Positions 11,897 through 22,738 of a DNA stretch of 64,000 nt are shown here, piece by piece. Under the pieces are notes generated by a model. It did not search any database. It saw nothing but the letters and a program-made list of their open reading frames with translations, and was not told the origin of the DNA. The position numbers and the translations under genes were made by a program. The DNA is taken from the NCBI GenBank assembly GCA_030762175.1, contig CM060833.1, positions 157,043,501 through 157,107,500 on the forward strand, written 5' to 3'. The stretch comes from Metallyticus violacea (lineage: Eukaryota; Arthropoda; Insecta; Mantodea; Metallyticidae). The stretch's first letter is position 1; every line of letters starts with the position of its first letter.

Positions 11897-12091
11897 TGTG
11901 GATTCAATCCCGGCCAGGGCCGATGAATTTTTTCGGGCGTAAAAATCCTAAGTAGGCCTTCCTTCGGAAGGGAAGTAAAGCCGTGGGTCCCGTGTCGTAC
12001 ATTTACGGCACGATAAATAACCTCAAGCCTGAAAGAAGAGGCCTCTGAGCAAAATTTGTCGGCCGTTTCACGCCCTGAATTGAATGGGATG
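11897..12091 (+). mobile_element. SINE-B copy, both ends truncated
   Basis: Begins at the B box (GGATTCAATCCCGGCC), continues through GGCGTAAAAATCCTAAGTA, GTCCCGTGTCGTACATTTACGG and CCGTTTCACGCCCTGAATTG, and stops at GGGATGCTA before the usual 3' end. Lacks the A box, so no internal promoter remains. Confidence 0.9.
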
Positions 12092-12765
12092 CTACGCGCA
12101 GGATGCAATGAAATGCCTTTAAGAGTGTCTACATGAAACTGCAAATATTTCTTCTGCAAATGGTGATGATATAGTAAGGAATTTCTGTTCAATATCGTTG
12201 AAAATACGGTCTTAACAAAACAACGCAATAATTTATGCACACGTCTATTTATACGGATGAATCAAGATCTCTGCCTAGTTGCAAAATTGTGTGGGAAAAT
12301 AAGAGCATATTTTGATTAGTATTATGTTAGAGTGATTCACAAGCTAGCCTTTTCTCAAAATCTTCAGAACATTGCTATTAGAAATGCCGGAAACTGAACT
12401 TCGTTCGATCTGGAAGTTCCTATGGAAGGTGTACAGAAGTGGTCATATATATTTTGGAATGCAGTGAATAATTGTAGGGAAAATAAAGATGGGGTTATTT
12501 GTTAGAGCAACTCGAATCCAAAAGTTCAAATCTATCATCTTTAAATAAGACAGTAAAACGAAGGGACATCCAACCGGGAAGGAAGGACAAATTAAAATTT
12601 TTCTTATCCACAAATATGTCCTTAAATACATATTATACAATTAAAAAGGTACATATATATAGAATGTATACCCACTTCAAGCAAAGAAAAAACTGTGTTA
12701 ACAGAACAAAATTGAATTCATACAAACAGAAAACGATGAGCACTAATCATCTTAGACTTTTACAG

Positions 12766-13275
12766 TTACAACAGTTGACCAAAATGCCCATCATCGGCGT
12801 TGAAACACTTCTGAGCACGTTGAACAGTTGATTGAGCAACGTTTGCTAAAGTGTCCTCAGCGATTGCAGCACATGCCGTTTCAATTTCTTCCCGAAGTGC
12901 TGCCAATGTAGCTGGTTTTCTACGGTATGCAACATCCTTAAGAGTTCCCCATAGGTAGAAGTCCGACGGAGTTAGATCCGAAGAAAGTGGTGGAAACTCA
13001 ATCGGACCTCTTCGTCCTATCCAGTGCCTTGAAAGATTGTAAGCAAGGTACGCACGTACATCTCGGTGGTAATGTTGTGGTGCACCATCCTGTTGGAAGT
13101 AAACTTTCTCGTTTCCATAGTATATGAATGGCTGGGAAGAAAGAATTGTTACTCGCGTTGGCGGTTCTGTTCTGTACACCCGTCTCCATTGTCTTTGAAC
13201 TTCAACAACATTCTCGGTTTTCCAGTACCACTTCAAAATTGCTTTCCGCTGTTCAAATGATACTCCTGGCTCCAT
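12766..13275 (-). CDS. Internally deleted M2 transposase, open frame
   Basis: A 169-codon transposase frame starting MEPGVSFEQR, the family's start. Residues 1-44 are the N-terminal DNA-binding helix-turn-helix. Around residue 45 the sequence jumps directly to the middle of the catalytic domain: YFQQDGAP at 59-66 with catalytic D63, WIGRRGPIEFPP at 85-96, and SDLTPSDFYLWG at 99-110 with D105. Forty-one residues separate D63 and D105, which is the DD41D spacing of rosa-like elements. The first catalytic aspartate and linker fall in the deletion, so catalysis is not expected, although DNA binding could survive. The deletion keeps the frame. Whether it is transcribed cannot be seen. A standard frame of this family should be roughly twice as long. 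Confidence 0.7.
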   Translation of the reverse strand: MEPGVSFEQRKAILKWYWKTENVVEVQRQWRRVYRTEPPTRVTILSSQPFIYYGNEKVYFQQDGAPQHYHRDVRAYLAYNLSRHWIGRRGPIEFPPLSSDLTPSDFYLWGTLKDVAYRRKPATLAALREEIETACAAIAEDTLANVAQSTVQRAQKCFNADDGHFGQLL

Positions 13276-13282
13276 TTTTGTT

Positions 13283-13585
13283 GTAGTAACGCTAGCATAA
13301 CGTAATGTGAGTCACATCTGTTTATAGAACATCATACGACAATCTTGGTTTCGTTTGTTCATTGTTAATTTACGATAATCTTGGCTTCAATTGTTCATTT
13401 GTTGTCTTACCTGTCACGTAGCAACGCTATCATAATGTATATGAGTCAATCTGTTTACAGAACATCATCCGACAATCTTGACTTCATTTGTTCGTTGTTG
13501 ACTTACCTGTCACGTAGCAACGCTATCATAATGTATGTTAGTCACATCTGTTTACAGAACATCATACTACATATTGCTGTTGTTT
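13283..13585 (-). repeat. Subterminal tandem repeat of M2, three units
   Basis: Units starting GTAGYAACGCTA at about 13283, 13418 and 13513 repeat a phrase of about 95 bp or slightly more, including ATCTGTTTAYAGAACATCAT and CTTACCTGTCAC. Other M2 copies carry one or two units. Each unit contains a decayed duplicate of the transposase start region, so the array probably grew by tandem duplication across the start codon. Confidence 0.8.
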
Positions 13586-13656
13586 TTCTGTCCAACTTTG
13601 AAATATATTAAATAGTTATCTACTGTGAAAGTGTGTATAGCTTTTTTGGCACCCTC

Positions 13657-15010
13657 AGTATTTTTTGCACAGCACTTTATACTTTAGATGATATTCTGTC
13701 GCTTTTAATCTGACCGCTGCTGGTAGTCAATACACGCTTGTGCAGCGAACATGGTCTATTCCATCGTTATAAATGTTGCTATTAAATCTGTTACACGACC
13801 GAGGTTTAAAGAGGTACTTGAACATATCAATTAAGATGTAACAGTTACGGTAGAACAATGGAAGACTAGTGTCTCGAGAGCTATAAGTCCTTATGAATGT
13901 GAAGAATTGTTAAAAGTTACTACCTCCTTATATCTATTAGCGGTTATGTTTATTGAATATACTTTTAGGAGAATTTGGGTTCGATCGCTTCTGGAATTTT
14001 GACTTTCACTCGTGTTCCGCAACTCTAAAATAATTGCTCGTTGTCGGTTATTCAGATGTGACCGGATTGCGTTCTCGGAAACGTGTGACCACTCCCTGGT
14101 GACTTTTAAAACCTCTAATTACAGTGATATCACATTCTTTAATGTTGGTTTTGTGGCATGTCAAGTGGTTTCGTAGGAAACTAAGCAGCTAAGTGTTATA
14201 ATAATTTAGCCCTTTAATAGCCAGTTCTGCAGTTCTAAGAGAAGAATAATTGTGTCACAGCGGAATTTCTCAAGAGAGGGATTATCGTGTAAATTGCTAA
14301 ATTAACGTGAACTGAGATATTACGACATTTGTGCCCATAACGGAACGAGAGTTAACATTTCTTATATTAGTCACTGTTACCTTAAGAAAATTCATTGCTA
14401 ATTTTTTCAGAAACTATTACAGATAATTATAATTATAATAACACTTTTTAATAATACTGATGAAAAAAGGGGTAGTTATATTGAATTATATGAAAGTTTC
14501 CAACTTTTAATATTATAATACACTTTTTACATTAAACATTTGGATTTTTTTTTTTAAATAGCTCTGCGCATTACTTTCAACATTTTTATTAATTATTTCT
14601 TACTCCTTCAAAAAAACTTGGAATTTTGTACTTAACAAGTTGTTAATTTTAATGGGGCACTTATATGGAAAAGTGCATTATTTCAATTATTGCAATTAAA
14701 TATAAAAATTAAATAAAGAAACAGAATATCACTACAGTTCAGGCTGATAGTCATCTGTCTCTATCTATTGTGTATTATTTACCTAAAAATTGGAAAAAAG
14801 GAGGAAACATTTAGGGAAAATTGTATAAACAATTAACTTGACTATAAGGCATAAAAATTAACCATCAATTATATTTACTAGAAGAGTTGGTTGCATAAAG
14901 TCTTAACCTCAAATTAAATCTAACTCGCGAATTTTCACAAGTTAAAACACTAACTAGAGTTTAGAATTTTTAATAAAATTTTTCTCAGAGTACAAAAGCA
15001 TAACAACTTC

Positions 15011-15013
<3 letters not shown>
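13657..15013. other. No gene recognised
   Basis: Strongly AT-rich, with runs of A and T; no motif-bearing frame. Confidence 0.5.

Positions 15014-15060
<47 letters not shown>
15014..15060. repeat. TA dinucleotide microsatellite
   Basis: About 47 bases of uninterrupted TA repeats. Confidence 0.95.
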
Positions 15061-15062
<2 letters not shown>

Positions 15063-15765
15063 AATGGTTGGTTATGTTTATTTTAATTTCATATAGATAA
15101 AGTTACTTCAATTTTTCGCTTTTCATTTTCGCGTAATAACAACAGAGTTACGTTCAGTTGTAGGTTATGTTAGGTTAACCTTACCGGCGGTATATTGTAA
15201 AGATTTCTGATTATTCCTACATCCCATCCGAAGATGAATTTTACCATGCTCCCTGTGTATTTCACGAAAGAAATAATCCGTTTCTAGAACTGAACCACAA
15301 CAAACTCAAAATGCGATTTCACTTAGTAAAAGATATCGAATAACTGTAACAGATGTTATATCCCCGATTACAATCACAAACTAAGCGATATTGTGCTTTG
15401 TATTCGTCGCTCATGATGCTAATAACTTTAAGGTTCCGTAAGGGAAATGTAATAAAGTGGAGAGAGGAATGGCCAGCAGAACCATCCATAAAGTTACTAG
15501 AACAATAACAGCTCTAAAGACCTCAGCTCATTAAAATTCCAACCGAAGAGAGCGATGCAAGGAAAAATAATGTTAGGTTTCTATAATATTCGCAACTTTC
15601 CTGGAGTTTTAGATGCTATAGAAACACAAACATACCTATTATATCATCTGTGGGTTATAATGCATGTCTTCAGACTAAATAATTATACTCTTGACAATTT
15701 CCCCTGTGTACCTTCTTTATCCTTATTTTCTTTTCTTAAATTATTCCCTGATATTTTAGCAGCAT

Positions 15766-15767
<2 letters not shown>
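15061..15767. other. No gene recognised
   Basis: No recognisable protein or repeat family. A small frame at 15555-15770 shows no known domain. Confidence 0.45.

Positions 15768-15822
<55 letters not shown>
15768..15822. repeat. TAA trinucleotide microsatellite
   Basis: About 55 bases of uninterrupted TAA/AAT repeats. Confidence 0.95.
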
Positions 15823-15823
<1 letters not shown>

Positions 15824-17415
15824 TCCTTTTCAAGTTTGCCAAAAGTTCACACTCGCATTCGCTTTGAATTTTCATTGTTATGCTTGAAGACATATTAAGG
15901 GGAAAATATAAAACCAAAACAAACAAAACATATGTCTAGGAAGCGGGAAAACTGAATAATTGTTACTTTTGGAAGTTTGAACATCAACTCGTTCTAAACA
16001 GGAATTTTCCTATTATTTCGCGATGTTGCCATAGGTTTGGCGGTTATTGCTAACTCGGCGTTACGTAGCCAGAGGTTATTTTTATGCAACAGGAAAGAGG
16101 ACTAGCCTCCAGTTACTTTTTATATTACAGTTAAAAGTAATCTCCAGTTAGCAACTTTTATACAACGGCCCCTACTAAATTATTCATGTTTAACTGAGTA
16201 AATGATCTAAAGCAGGGTAAAAGAAGGAAAGCTTTGACACACAAATTTGAACTTCTTATTTCAAAAAGTTTTTTTTTAATATAATTAATACAGCGCTTTA
16301 AAGAACGAACCACATTATGGAAAAATCAAAATACTAAACGTGTATCAAAATCTAAAAAAGTGAAAAAATTATAAATTTGTAAATTTTGATTTCTCTTAAA
16401 TATTATTTCAGTGACAGAGAAATACAATTTATCTGTAAGCGATAAATTTTAAAAGCCTTTTTCATCTAATTATTAGGAAGTAAGTACTAAAAAATATAAT
16501 TTTAATTCACGTCCAATTCGTTGTTGTGCCATGTGAGATGTGTAAATTCGAAAAGCGAATTTTAAGATTCGAAATATAAATAGTTATGCCAAGCTCAAAG
16601 CGCAAGCTCAACAGGTGCTTCAGTGAATGTTATTATTTAATCAGTGCGACTGCCAGACAAAACCACGAGCCTGTAAAGTCTTATATACATGTGACAATTC
16701 AGTTTCCTCTCAATCCATATTAAAATCACAACTGGTGAAGTTAGAAAACCATTATCATAATGTAATAAGTAAAGTTAAAATTGTATTAAAGGAAGTATTT
16801 AGTATTAAAACATTTATTAAACAAAGAAAAATGTTTGAAAATCTATAAATTCTGTTCGTATGAAAAAAAAAAATCGTTTGCCGCACGCTTATTTCTTTTA
16901 AACCAAACTGAACCCATATAATTGATAAATATGACAAAATACAGTCGTTTTACTGCAATATCTGATATGCAAATAGGTAATATTAGCTTTGGCCTTTATA
17001 ATCTTTCTAATCCCATTTATACGGCAAGCAATAGTTTTTGTTTATTGTGTTCCTTTTCCTTGTCACTCTTGTCTTTTCCATTAATGCTTAGTAAAGTTCA
17101 TACTTGTTCAACAAAATGTTTATGTTGCATCATAAAAAACAAACATTTTGTAACAAACCTTACAAAATTAACAAAGACTTAGTAATAGGACTTAAGTGTA
17201 CATTTTAGTTGTTTTCTGTCAAGTAAATGTATGAGTTCTTTTAAGTAAATTCATGTATGGAAGAAACTGACCCGTGAACAGATAATTTGTTCATGTTGCA
17301 AAAGTGCTTATTGCTGTTGTTTATCTAAACAGAGAGTCAATAAGATTATAGGCTTCAATTTCTCCCCCCCCATTTTTGTACATTAGTTATGAACAGAGCT
17401 GCAATTCACGTTTCA
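15823..17415. other. No gene recognised
   Basis: AT-rich; small frames only, none with a recognised motif. Confidence 0.5.
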
Positions 17416-17424
17416 TTGGTTTTT

Positions 17425-17700
17425 CTACCACCACGGATGGCCGAGGTGGTTAAGGCCGGACTCGTGAGCGGGAGGTCTGGGTTTCGATTCCCACCAGGAC
17501 TATCCTCTCTGACGGAGGTTTTTCCAGGCTTTCCTCAGTCCCCATAAATGGCAAATGCCGGGAAGGTGCCCTAAACTTGGAACGCTTCCTTCCTTAAAAA
17601 AATCCTTTCCTAGTTTTATAATTTCATCTCATGTATCATCAGTGTCTATCGTCTGTAGTGCCTCAGTAGTAAAAACGGGCGTTAAACATTATACAAAAAT
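17425..17700 (+). mobile_element. SINE-A copy
   Basis: Head with A box GGATGGCCGAGGTGGTTAAG and B box GGTTTCGATTCC (one inserted T), body with AAATGGCAAATGCCGGGAAG, and 3' end AAAACGGGCGTTAAACAT. A short loss removes part of the CTAAACTTAGGCCTGGAACG block. The flanks TTGGTTTTT at 17416-17424 and 17701-17709 form a probable target-site duplication. Confidence 0.9.
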
Positions 17701-17776
17701 TTGGTTTTTTTTTAGAACAAAAAGTAGAGTCTGATTATTTCTGGAACTCTACTCTCTATCTTTCAATTCTCCTGTT

Positions 17777-18011
17777 AGTCAAGTGCTTCGTAGACCCAAA
17801 GTAGCGGGTTCAAACCCGACCAGGGTGTATGGATTTTAGGGCATATAAATTCTAAGTATGGCTTCCTTCGGAAGGAAAATAGTCATTGGTTCCGGTAGTA
17901 GATTTACGGCACGTAAAGAAGAGGCCTATGAGCAAAATATGAATTGAATAGGAGACTAATGACCAGAGATATTACACAGCGTCCATAAATAAACCAAATA
18001 AATAAATAAAG
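17777..18011 (+). mobile_element. SINE-B copy, diverged
   Basis: B box GGGTTCAAACCCGACC, then the family body with several small deletions, including part of the GTCGGCCGTTTCACGCC block. It ends GCGTCCATAAATAAACC followed by an AAAT-rich tail. The flanks TCAATTCTCCTGTT (17763-17776) and TCAATTCTTCTGTT (18012-18025) are a 14-bp target-site duplication with one mismatch. Older-looking than the next copy. Confidence 0.85.
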
Positions 18012-18187
18012 TCAATTCTTCTGTTTATTTATGGTTTTTGAAACTCTATTTCCTCTCATTCTCACAGTGTACGAGAGGCATTCAGTAAGTGATGCTTAAT
18101 ATTTTTTCTGCTTTCAGAGCTTGTTTTATTTCACTTTTATGTACTAGTTTTCAATATAAACTGTTTACAAATCTATGTCCACCGACT

Positions 18188-18489
18188 TTTGTCGGTCCTC
18201 GAGGGTTTAGTGGTAACCATACTTGCCTCTTAAACCCAAGGTCGCGGGTTCGATCCCGGCCAGGACCGATGGATTCTTTCGGGAGTAAAAATATCAAGTA
18301 TGGCTTTCTTCGATAGAGAAGTAAAGCCGTGGATCCCGTGTCGTACATTTACGGCACAATAAAGAACCTCAAGCCTGAAAGAAGAGGCCTCTGAACAAAA
18401 TTTGTTGGCCGTTTCACGCCTTGAATTGAATGGGACGCTAATGACCTGAGATGTTATAAAGCGTCCGTAAATAAACCAAATAAAAAAAA
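18188..18489 (+). mobile_element. SINE-B copy, full length
   Basis: Complete head: GTTTAGTGGTAACC in the A-box position and CGGGTTCGATCCCGG as B box. It has the full body and ends GCGTCCGTAAATAAACC plus an A-rich tail. A 10-bp target-site duplication with one mismatch is present: TCCACCGACT (18178-18187) and TCCATCGACT (18490-18499). Good reference copy for the family. Confidence 0.92.
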
Positions 18490-18989
18490 TCCATCGACTC
18501 AAATTTTCCGACGAATGTTGTAAAGAACATTCCGGCTGGTGATCAACGAATTGTTGAACGAGTTCTGCCTCATTTTGTACATGCATGTAGACACCCCAAT
18601 GTATTGTTCCCATCAAAACAGATAATTTATTTTAGCTAACGTGTAGCAGAGGCTTACAGAGAGAAGGTAACTTTCAATAAATCGTTTTTAACTGGAACAA
18701 CATGAGAGTAACGATGAATTCTATCGTTTGTTTACTGTTATTGTTACTATCAATGTTTGTATATTACAGCAATATATAAAAATCTAATGTCCACCGTGAA
18801 GAACCATTTTATTTTATTTAAATGTTTTTAATTGTAAAGAAAGTGAAAATCTATCCCTTTTTAAAACTTTGTCTTTTGCCGAATACACGACATTGAATAT
18901 GAATGAATTATTAAATAAACCTATCCGTAGACACCAATTCCCTTAAAATAAATCTGAACTAACTCTTAAATCAAATATTTAATATTTTA

Positions 18990-19175
18990 CACATGTCCGC
19001 GGGGAGATTTGCTAAGAAACTTCAGGAAAACAATTGTAGCTACAGATGTTCAGAAGGGCTATGGAGTGTTCGTACTTCAGGAGTGCCATCTATCACTGAC
19101 GGATGTGACAGGAGGATTGACATTATCGCAGTTAACAGGGCACACCTTCTCCCCAAGCCTACAATTAAAAATATT
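18990..19175 (+). mobile_element. C-terminal scrap of a non-LTR retrotransposon
   Basis: A 61-codon frame ends with TDGCDRRIDIIAVNR and then LPKPTIKN. This resembles the conserved tail of some non-LTR reverse transcriptase polyproteins, in which an RRxDIIAxxR phrase precedes a DPTIRFE phrase. Nothing else of the element was recognised nearby, and the call rests on about 25 residues. Confidence 0.4.
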
Positions 19176-20555
19176 TAATATAATGTGATTACTAAGACCA
19201 ACAAAATAGTCTTTAAAATAATTAGTAATCGTTTTTACCAAATTTGAAAGTTTGTTATACTTTAGTTAATTTTGTTAATCTTATTTATAAAATATTTGTA
19301 ATTTACAAAAACCTAGCTTTTTTCACATTTCGTAATTTTTGCAAAATTAGCTGTACAAAGCTGTACAAAACCATGATTGTTTTTTTTTAGTAAGAATAGT
19401 TTTCATTAAAATCGAACCAATAAATCAGAACATTTTCGTTTTTACAACATGTAATATTAAACAACAACAAGTTAAAATTACTTTTGAGGTTACAAATGTG
19501 TATAAGAAACAAAATTCTTATTTATAAATGAACGTAGAAATTGACATGTAAGGGATAAATTTAAATGTATTACCTATGGAGAACTGCATTAAATTTATAA
19601 ATAAACATTTCTTAGAATTAAAGTGGTAATCAGAAGTACTAATTAAAATGCGTTAGTAAAAAGACTTTAAAACATATCAAATTAGAGGAAACCAAAGGAA
19701 GCATGGCATGGACAGAAGGAAGTAATGATGGGTTGAATACAAGAGTATGACTGGAAGGGCAGAGACGAATGAAGGAAGAAAGTTAAACTAAAACTGGCAT
19801 AAGAAAGCGTATCTACTAAATTAAAAACCTACAAAATAATAACAGTTTATGCATTGTCATTCTGGAAAGTATTGTGATTATTTCTTGAATAGTAATTTGT
19901 TGTTATTATTATCCAAGATATTAGGGATGGAGTTAACAGTTTCTCTTGTTAATGTAATCAGAAAGCGCCCAGCACTAGCTCATTAGTTTCTGCTGTGAGA
20001 ACGAAGATACGAAACTGTTTCATTATAAAGGCACTTTCCGGTTCCACACGGAGAATGGGAGCTTTTGCAATACAGGTGTACCTGTACTTCCCTGTAGGCG
20101 ATACTGCTTGACAACACAATGGGCACCATATCCTTTTTGCAGCGCAGTAGTCAACTGTTTTGGTTACGTAAAGATACATATTAATGGAATATTATTACCG
20201 TGTTTTGTCCTGTCACAACCAGCTCACATGGACTGCAGAGGCGTTTATCTAACACCAAAGTTCCTAAAAGTAGAACGAAAGTTATAGTTCCTCTGAAAAA
20301 GTTTTCCGCGTACATAGAAAAGTGCTCCAGTGTAAAATCGTGCGGAAATGAATGGTTGTTTTTATATTATTAATTATTTACTATAAATCTATAAATTTCA
20401 TTTTAACTTCGCATTGTATTTAGAGCTGAAATTTGGTCTGATGTATTCTAAGCATCTTGTAATTATGTTGGGATGCAGGAATTTGCGTATAATTTTCTTG
20501 TACGAGTTTCTATTATCATACATCATTATCATTATCATACATCATACTAAATTTA
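19176..20555. other. No gene recognised
   Basis: AT-rich. The minus-strand frame at 19958-20179 contains several cysteines but no recognised domain. Confidence 0.45.
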
Positions 20556-20559
20556 GTGA

Positions 20560-21015
20560 CGATTAACTCAAAGAGAATTACTTTAGCAAGAAAGTGGTCT
20601 GCAAGTGCATTTACTGGACTTGAACTAGTATTTGGGATTCCACAGTCTGACGAATTATTGATGAATAGATAAAAATAAATCAGAGACGTGGCTGGAAAAT
20701 GACACATCAAGATTATATTGAATAAATCAAACGTATCACTTATTATAGATATTCTAAAACTCAGCCGAATACAGCTCAGACCAATAACTGGTGTTCTGAT
20801 CGGTTGCTGTAACTTCAAAAAACACATGCATCAAAATGGAATGCCCATTAAGTATATTTTATAATAAAGACGACGGAACTGCCTCTCAATTGTGAAGTTT
20901 TCAGGAGGAAAAAATCTTTGGATAATAAACCCAGCAAATGAGATCCATCAGAAGAATGTAAAGAACAATTTATGGACTTTATAAAAGAAAGTTGCTGTTC
21001 TATAGAGATTTAAAG
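20560..21015 (+). mobile_element. RNase H and tail of a jockey/I-like retrotransposon, decayed
   Basis: Translating across stops and frameshifts gives LARKWSASAFTGLEL and FGIPQSD, then LSRIQLRPITGVLIGCCNF and KKHMHQNGM. These are the conserved landmarks after the RNase H domain of many arthropod non-LTR elements (GPEPxxGIP, then LSRxQLRxxVGLLTGHxxLxxHLxxMG). A weak C-terminal stretch ending KKVAVL follows. The reverse transcriptase itself is absent, as expected for a 5'-truncated insertion. Confidence 0.6.
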
Positions 21016-21329
21016 ATAGTAGTATACATAAATAAACTTTCAGACTTTATTGTCAGGAAATTTAATAAACTGAACTCCATCTTTAATAAAATCGAATTTA
21101 ACTAGGAGAATTTTTGAAGCAAATACACGCCAAACTGCTTTATAACTTTCTAAGTAACTCAGACTTGCACTTTTAGCCGTTGTGATCACTTGAAGAAAAT
21201 AGCGGTCCCATACGAATGAAACAAGCATCAAACTATTGTAGGTTTGAAGAATGTTAATCATTGCTTTTGCATAGCAAAAAGGATGTCTTTTTGGATCCTA
21301 TTGATCCTATTGGATTCTCTGTAACCACA

Positions 21330-21790
21330 GCAAATGATCGGCACAACAGCTAATTCTGGCTAAAGTACTGAAACATCTTGCAAAACAAAATATAACAAAA
21401 CAACATAATTGCGACTGCATGGTGATCTGTGGCTGCTTTAATACACCACTACATTCTGCATCATAACGTCACTGTTACTACGAAGAAGTATTGCCAGAAA
21501 TTGACAAAATATCCCAGAAACTGCAAGGAAAACACCAACCATTCATTATTCGTTCTTCTTCATAACTCCCAGCCACATATTTTGAAAAGAATGCTCCAAA
21601 AGCTAAGCAACGAAACTTAGCCTCATCCAGAGCATTCAGCCCCTTTCACCAACTGATTTCCACTTATTCAAACAGCTGGATATTTCCCTGAAGAATAAAG
21701 ACTTCAGTAAGGACGAAAAAGCTAATACAGCATTTAGAAATTTCACACTCTCAAAAATTATCAAAATATCAAAATTATAAAAGTCAATTT
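21330..21790 (+). mobile_element. Decayed mariner, Hsmar1/SETMAR-like
   Basis: Frame-broken translation gives MVICGCFNTPLH, then YYEEVLPEIDKISQKLQGKH. Later comes SPTDFHLFKQLDISLKNKDF, then KANTAFRNFT. This matches the order of the cecropia/irritans-type mariner catalytic domain: YCQQIDEMHQKLQ, then LSPTDYHFFKHLDNFLQGK, then the helix after it. The region around the middle aspartate is disrupted. No terminal repeats were found. It is a different subfamily from M1 and M3. Confidence 0.65.
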
Positions 21791-22738
21791 GTTACTAATT
21801 AAAAAAATTGTATACATCTCAATTGTAAATATTTTAAATGATGAAAGAATCGTTTTTATTTGTGCTTTTTCAAAAGTTATATCACTATACCACCATTAAT
21901 TTTCGAACGACTTAATAAACAGGATAATAAAGCGTTTATCGCGATGCAGCAGACTGTAGCTATTGCTAAATCTTGTGACCGAAGAAGCGGAAATGCGTAT
22001 TTAATATTGACAAGTGTTTAGAAGTTTCTCTTGCTGCTCCAGATCACCCGAGTTTTCTCCACGATACGCTGACAGAGCGTTTACTGGAAATCTTAGATGA
22101 CCAATTGATTTTCAGAGAAGAATAAGCGGTTCCGGTGTCGACACCATCACCAACAAAAAAACACTTCATTGCACGAAATTACTCCGTCCTCAAGAGACGG
22201 TGCGCCCTGTGATGTAATTACATTTGACCATGAGCCAGTTTCTAAATGCCTCCTAATAGGTTTACTTTTATATCTATACTTTCTACACACAATATTAGCC
22301 TCTTTCTGACCATCTGCTGAGTAGGACATCTACAACTATTTTTTTTTCAGTTAAATACATTTTTGTACACTTGTGAAAGAACCAGTTACTAGTATTTTCA
22401 AATCGTCTTGAATTCACATTTAATATAAAGTTGATTTAAATTGTCATTTTATATTTTGCTGAAGCTTTTACTCCTAATGAAACTGTTTACGATAAAGAAA
22501 CTAGATAAAGCAAGGGTTAAAACATACAGTGGTTGACATATTTTTCTTCTATTTTTATTTAAACGTGGCCTCTGTTGAACACATTATTTCCCCAGATTTC
22601 GAAATGATTTATTTAGGTTAAATCATGAACCGCTCTAAAAAAATTATAAGACCTTTGGCAATTTTACATGAATTTCAGTGGATATGAAATTGCTAAAGAT
22701 TTCCCACAATATACATACGAGTATAGTTCTTAAATATA
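21791..22738. other. No gene recognised
   Basis: AT-rich. A 60-codon minus-strand frame at 22147-22329 has no recognised domain. Confidence 0.45.

Larger units (their letters stand above)
12661..13656 (-). mobile_element. M2 transposon copy a, internally deleted
   Basis: Tc1/mariner-superfamily element. The right terminal repeat is intact (reads GAGGGTGCCAAAAAAGC on the minus strand, ending at 13656). The left one is worn (AATGTATACCCACTTCAAG from 12664). It encodes one open 169-codon frame, described separately. The 5' untranslated part carries a three-unit subterminal repeat. At about 1.0 kb it is shorter than a complete element because the central part of the transposase gene is gone. Confidence 0.9.

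Noticed and set aside
11890..12240. Frame across a SINE (similar ones at 18230-18616, 43972-44205 and 55993-56271)
   Set aside because: The translation is of SINE body sequence and recurs wherever SINE-B or SINE-A is inserted.
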